This document shows positions 60,284 through 64,000 of a DNA stretch of 64,000 nt, piece by piece. Location: contig JBEKIM010000001.1 in NCBI GenBank assembly GCA_050011755.1, forward strand, positions 124,001 to 188,000. Direction: 5' to 3'. Origin of the DNA: Bog-159 sp050011755. Its GTDB lineage: Bacteria; Acidobacteriota; Terriglobia; Bryobacterales; Bryobacteraceae. A program made the position numbers and the translations under genes. Position 1 is the first letter of the stretch; every line of letters begins with the position of its first letter. A model generated the notes under the pieces. It worked only from the letters and a program-made list of their open reading frames with translations, had not been told where the DNA came from and ran no database searches.

Positions 60284-63200
60284 ATGTCACGATATGATAC
60301 TTCCCGCTGTTTCCGGTCCGCTGTACTGACGCTTGCCACGACATTCGGGCTGACGTTAGGGGCTTACGCCCAGCCGGCTCCCGCTCCGCCGCTCACTACC
60401 GATACCACTTATCCCAACCTGTTCTATGGAGCGACCCCGGCCAGCCAACCGAACGCGCCCGTGATCGTATTCGTGCATGGGCTCGGCGGCAGCTTTATAG
60501 ATTGGATCGAAGCCAAAAACTGCCCCAACCCGTTGCCGGTCGGCGGCTGCAAGTCTTCCCCCTCGTCAAAAGGCTTGGGCTCCAACAACGACATGTACGA
60601 TTACGCTTACCAGGCCGGCTTCCGCACCGTGTTCCTGAGTATGAGCGCCAATAACTCGAACAATAGCTTGAGTATCCAGACGAATGCCGCGATGCTCGAA
60701 ACTTTGTTCCCGACCATCCTCAGCCACTATGGCGTAAGCAAAGTTTTATTCGTCGCCCACTCCAAAGGTGGGTTGGATCTGGAAGCTGCCATTGCCAACC
60801 CCGAATGGATCGGCATCGCCAGCGCGGTGATCGAGCTCGGTACCCCGAACCAGGGAGATGCGCTGGCCGATTGGATCTTTAGTCCGGCGGGCAACGCGCT
60901 CGGAACGCTTTTGGGTCTGCTCACTCCCGGAGTGCAGTCCTTGGAAATCGCAAACGTCCTGCAACTGCGCACACAATGGGACCCGATTTTCCAGAACGCC
61001 CAGATACCCTTTTATACGTTGTCCGGCAATACCTATGCATGTCCGGATGGTACTTCGGGTTGCCCGACATCGGAAACCGGGCCCATTTTGACCACCATCA
61101 CGACGCCTCCGGGCGGCGACCCGAATGGAAAATGTACCGTAGCTGGAAATGCCCCGTGCAATGACGGATTGGTCACCCATCCGGAATCGTTGCTGCCCAC
61201 CACCTATGCCATGGAACTTGGCATAATTGCCAACAATCACTATCAGTTGCGCATGGGCGATAGCTCATTTTCCTATATCAACGCGCGCGTGCAGGAGCTA
61301 TCGAATGAACAGCCCGGCGTCACGCGGGTGGGAACCGGTGGCTTTGGCGATCAGCACAATACCTGGGCTTGGTCGATGGCATGGTACAAGAACATGCTTT
61401 ATGTCGGGACCGGGCGCGAGACTTATTGCGTGACTTCCGCCACCAGCGCCATACAACTCCAGACGCCCAGTCTGTATCCTCCCGAGGTCGGCGATTGCAC
61501 GCCGGACTATCACGACCTGCCTTTGCAGGCTGAGATCTGGCAATACAATCCGGCCACTAATATCTGGACGAATGTCTTTGAATCCCCCAACTCTTTGAGC
61601 ACCGTCGAGTTTTCGGGAAATCCTGTGGCCACCGCCAGAGATATCGGCTTCCGCGGCCTGACCATCGTCAACGAACCAGGCGGTGTGCAAGCCCTGTACG
61701 CCGGCGGGGTCACGTCCGGGGAACTCTTCGAGTGCTCCCCGCCTTACATTACGAGCGGTTGCACCCCACAGGGATCCTGGCCTCCGCCGCGCATCCTCCG
61801 CACCACGGATGGCGTCAATTGGGCCCCTGTTCCGCAGAATGGAACGCTCACCACCGTAAACGGCAGCAGCGTTTGGACCCCCGCACAGTGCGGCACACAA
61901 CCCTGTTTCCTCGGTGCCCTAACCGCCAGCAGCACCTATACGCCGCCGGCATATCCTAATTACAGCCTTCGCTCGGCCGCGCAGCTCTGCAGCCAGCCCG
62001 GCCCGTCTTTCACCTGCGCCCAGGATGGGATTCTTTTCTTCCAGGTGGGAGATTTCCCCGGCGTGGGCCGCGCGTTCGCCTCCACGCCCGGTGTTAATCC
62101 GGCCCTTGGCGACAATTGCGTTCTCCCCCAGGGTCAGACCGCCTGTTTCGCCTGGGCCAGCCCAGCCACGGCCACGCTGCCGATGTGGATTTTGGAAAAC
62201 TTCAATAATTCCATGTATGCGGGCACCGGCAGCCCGGCGATCACCGGCACCGCGGAAGTCTACGGGGTATGGTCGACGAACGCCACCGGCAATCCGCCCT
62301 ATACCTGGAAGGGCATCGTCACCGATGGGGGCTATGCAACAAACCTGGTCGCGGACTTCGCCATGAGCATGCAGATCTTCTCCGACCCCGCTTACTGTCC
62401 CCCGGTGTCTGCCGGCGGGCCGGGTGGTTGCTTGTACGTGGGCACCGACCGCCCGAACGAGATGGTGCGCATCCATCCTGACACGACCGGACAGGTTAAC
62501 GTGGACGCGACCGATAGTTGGGACCTCTTAATCGGGCTTCCCCGCACCATTCCATCCGGCCAACCCGGCGCGGGCCAGTATATCCCGCCATTGAGCGGAA
62601 TCGGCCAGTATTTCGATAACGGATTTACCGGGCACTTCTGGAGAATGGGAGTAGGCTCGCAGGGATTGTACATGGGCACTTGGGACTGGAGCGCCGATAG
62701 CGTACCCAACCCGACCTTCGGGCCGCTCTGGTCGCAGGAATATGGAACGGATGTCTGGCGTAGCCCCGATGGAGTGCACTGGACCTCTGTAAGTAAGATC
62801 GGTTTGGGTGATGGCAATAATACCGGAAGCCGCAGCTTTGCCGCCACTCCCTTTGGCCTCTTTATGGGCACTGCCCGGTCGGTCGGCGGAACCCAGGTGT
62901 TTAATGTGGATAACGGCAACATCGATCTCAACAAGGATGGCGTCATCGATCAGAAGGATGTCAGCCTGATGCTCTCCAGGTTGAATACCAAGGCTGTGCC
63001 GCACGATCGGATGGATCTGAACCAGGACGGCAAAATCACCATGGCGGATGTGGAGTTGCTGAAGACCCAGTGCACATATCCCAACTGCGCCGTACCGGCT
63101 GTTAAGCCCAAGACCACATCCCTCACTCCGCCCGTAGCGCACTCCGCGCCGGGTGCGCAGGGTGGCGCTGTATCCATTACCTGGAACGCCGTATCCGGAG

Positions 63201-63529
63201 CGATGGATTACCTGGTTTATCGGATTGCCTGTTCGCCCAGCGAAAACTCGCCGCCTCCGGCAGCAACCGGTAAGGCGGCCACCGCATGCAACGTAGCAGA
63301 TCCGCCCTCGATTTGTTCCATGGCGCCGAAAGCCGTGCCACAAGGTCTGACGGCGCTCTACGGTTATCCCAGCCCGCCCGAGTTTTTGGGCCGCGTCACT
63401 ACGACGTCTTTTGGGCAAACCGCTCCGAATACTTTGCAGTCGCTCTATTTTGTAATCGCCGAAGATAATCTGGGCAACCTCTCGAGCCCTTCCAACGTGG
63501 TAGGCGGCCCGTCGTGGGGCCTGCAGTAA
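60284..63529 (+). CDS. Exported lipase-propeller protein with dockerin-like and FnIII C-terminus
   Basis: 1081 residues. The signal peptide (VLTLATTFGLTLGAYAQ) is followed by a lipase-like alpha/beta hydrolase domain to ~330: VIVFVHGLGGSFIDW, nucleophile Ser in LFVAHSKGGLDLEAA (AHSKG, a variant of GxSxG), and VIELGTPNQGDALADW. Residues ~345-880 are a beta-propeller-like region (MAWYKNMLYVGTGRE, RILRTTDGVNWAPVPQ, EVYGVWSTNATGN). Residues ~885-945 carry two calcium loops, DLNKDGVIDQKDVSLML and DLNQDGKITMADVELL, in dockerin type I order. A final FnIII-like domain has VSITWNAVSGAMDYLVYRI. AGAGGA stands before the ATG. It is likely extracellular; a cohesin partner is not seen here. Confidence 0.8.
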   Translation: MSRYDTSRCFRSAVLTLATTFGLTLGAYAQPAPAPPLTTDTTYPNLFYGATPASQPNAPVIVFVHGLGGSFIDWIEAKNCPNPLPVGGCKSSPSSKGLGSNNDMYDYAYQAGFRTVFLSMSANNSNNSLSIQTNAAMLETLFPTILSHYGVSKVLFVAHSKGGLDLEAAIANPEWIGIASAVIELGTPNQGDALADWIFSPAGNALGTLLGLLTPGVQSLEIANVLQLRTQWDPIFQNAQIPFYTLSGNTYACPDGTSGCPTSETGPILTTITTPPGGDPNGKCTVAGNAPCNDGLVTHPESLLPTTYAMELGIIANNHYQLRMGDSSFSYINARVQELSNEQPGVTRVGTGGFGDQHNTWAWSMAWYKNMLYVGTGRETYCVTSATSAIQLQTPSLYPPEVGDCTPDYHDLPLQAEIWQYNPATNIWTNVFESPNSLSTVEFSGNPVATARDIGFRGLTIVNEPGGVQALYAGGVTSGELFECSPPYITSGCTPQGSWPPPRILRTTDGVNWAPVPQNGTLTTVNGSSVWTPAQCGTQPCFLGALTASSTYTPPAYPNYSLRSAAQLCSQPGPSFTCAQDGILFFQVGDFPGVGRAFASTPGVNPALGDNCVLPQGQTACFAWASPATATLPMWILENFNNSMYAGTGSPAITGTAEVYGVWSTNATGNPPYTWKGIVTDGGYATNLVADFAMSMQIFSDPAYCPPVSAGGPGGCLYVGTDRPNEMVRIHPDTTGQVNVDATDSWDLLIGLPRTIPSGQPGAGQYIPPLSGIGQYFDNGFTGHFWRMGVGSQGLYMGTWDWSADSVPNPTFGPLWSQEYGTDVWRSPDGVHWTSVSKIGLGDGNNTGSRSFAATPFGLFMGTARSVGGTQVFNVDNGNIDLNKDGVIDQKDVSLMLSRLNTKAVPHDRMDLNQDGKITMADVELLKTQCTYPNCAVPAVKPKTTSLTPPVAHSAPGAQGGAVSITWNAVSGAMDYLVYRIACSPSENSPPPAATGKAATACNVADPPSICSMAPKAVPQGLTALYGYPSPPEFLGRVTTTSFGQTAPNTLQSLYFVIAEDNLGNLSSPSNVVGGPSWGLQ

Positions 63530-63544
63530 ACTGAGCTCTTCTTG

Positions 63545-63571
63545 AGGAGTGGGGATCTGTTCTCCGCTCCT
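63545..63571 (+). terminator. Probable terminator after the lipase-propeller gene
   Basis: AGGAGTGGGGA (63545-63555) pairs with TCTCCGCTCCT (63561-63571) over 11 positions, counting two G-T pairs, around loop TCTGT. CCCCGCTGTTTTC follows, with only a short T-run. It lies 16 nt after the TAA. Confidence 0.6.
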
Positions 63572-63696
63572 CCCCGCTGTTTTCTGGTAGTAACTTCCGG
63601 CCGTTGAGCACCGTGAAGTATTGGCAAAGCTCCATCTAACGGTTAACTAGAGGGGGCGTGGGATAAATCTGTACAGGTATAAGGGAGACTAACATC

Positions 63697-64000
63697 ATGA
63701 ACTTACGAACGACGTTATCGGTTACTATCGCCGCAGCGGCGGTCTGTTTTGGGGTTTCGGATAAGCTGACCGCGGCCACCGCCCCTATCATCACTTACAA
63801 GGCTACTGGGACATTTTCCTCCACTCCGCTCAGCGGGACGGACACGCTGAAATTGGCGGGTGAACCATTTAGCGTCACTATACCGGCCAGCGCGGCCTCG
63901 GTGCCGTACAAGACCGGCCCCACTTATGCCGCGTACGACAAACTAAAACTCACCGGCACCGTGCACTCCGGGCTGGTTGGAACCACACCGGTGAATATCG
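63697..64000 (+). CDS. Exported protein of unknown function (partial, 5' end)
   Basis: 101 residues to the window edge. AAGGGAG (63681-63687) precedes the ATG, and GTATAAGG at about 63677 can act as -10. The signal peptide TLSVTIAAAAVCFGVS, with a cleavage region near KLTAATAP, is followed by a beta-rich segment (ITYKATGTFSSTPLSGTDTL, KLAGEPFSVTIPASAASVPY) that may be one Ig-like or autotransporter-style repeat. No family recognised; the 3' part is outside the window. Confidence 0.7.
   Translation, partial: MNLRTTLSVTIAAAAVCFGVSDKLTAATAPIITYKATGTFSSTPLSGTDTLKLAGEPFSVTIPASAASVPYKTGPTYAAYDKLKLTGTVHSGLVGTTPVNI

Overview
The window is GC-rich with densely packed genes. It looks like an Acidobacteria chromosome of the Bryobacter/Solibacter type. 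The reasons are large secreted proteins built from SBBP, FG-GAP/VCBS and BACON-like repeats, Uma2-family proteins, a sulfatase-like enzyme next to a small protein ending LRELGYIE, a RES-Xre module, and many genes with a -10-like box only about 6-12 nt before the start codon. Taxonomy is inferred from gene content. No tRNA, rRNA, CRISPR array or complete insertion sequence was seen.

Region 1 (1-34.8 kb) is a surface-polysaccharide locus. It holds a YfhO-like membrane protein, a GDP-mannose 4,6-dehydratase, a run of overlapping methyltransferase and GT4 glycosyltransferase genes, GT2 enzymes, a sulfotransferase fused to a Wzt-C-like domain, a TylF-like methyltransferase, an O-antigen ligase, an AlgD-like GDP-mannose 6-dehydrogenase, a Wzx-like flippase, a GT2-GtrA protein and two multi-pass GT39-like proteins. 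Large exported beta-propeller proteins are interspersed; three share almost the same C-terminal FG-GAP module.

Region 2 (34.8-43.5 kb) has a minus-strand run (54-residue small protein, sulfatase-like hydrolase, SnoaL-like protein, FkbM methyltransferase), two Uma2 proteins, and three of the four enzymes for GDP-D-glycero-D-manno-heptose (hddC, hddA, gmhB). The isomerase gmhA is not in the window. With gmd and algD, GDP-activated sugars appear to be the main currency of this glycan.

Region 3 (43.5-56.7 kb) carries a RES-Xre toxin-antitoxin pair, then two convergent megasynthases of the polyunsaturated-fatty-acid/secondary-lipid type. The plus-strand protein is a vestigial TIM-barrel, KS, AT, four ACPs and KR. 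The minus-strand protein is KS, AT, a double-hotdog dehydratase and a PPTase-like end. Together they could form an iterative synthase lacking an obvious intact enoylreductase. Between their 3' ends lie a VapBC-like pair, whose promoter overlaps the stop codon of the second synthase, and two copies of a double-hairpin repeat.

Region 4 (56.7-64 kb) has a lipase-like hydrolase, an unexplained 0.4 kb stretch, a UGT-like glycosyltransferase, a large exported protein with lipase, propeller, dockerin-like and FnIII parts, and the start of another exported protein.

The most distinctive features are the convergent lipid-synthase locus with its embedded toxin-antitoxin unit, and the double-hairpin repeat. 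Two repeat copies begin exactly 3 nt after a stop codon and one supplies the C-terminus and stop of a gene.
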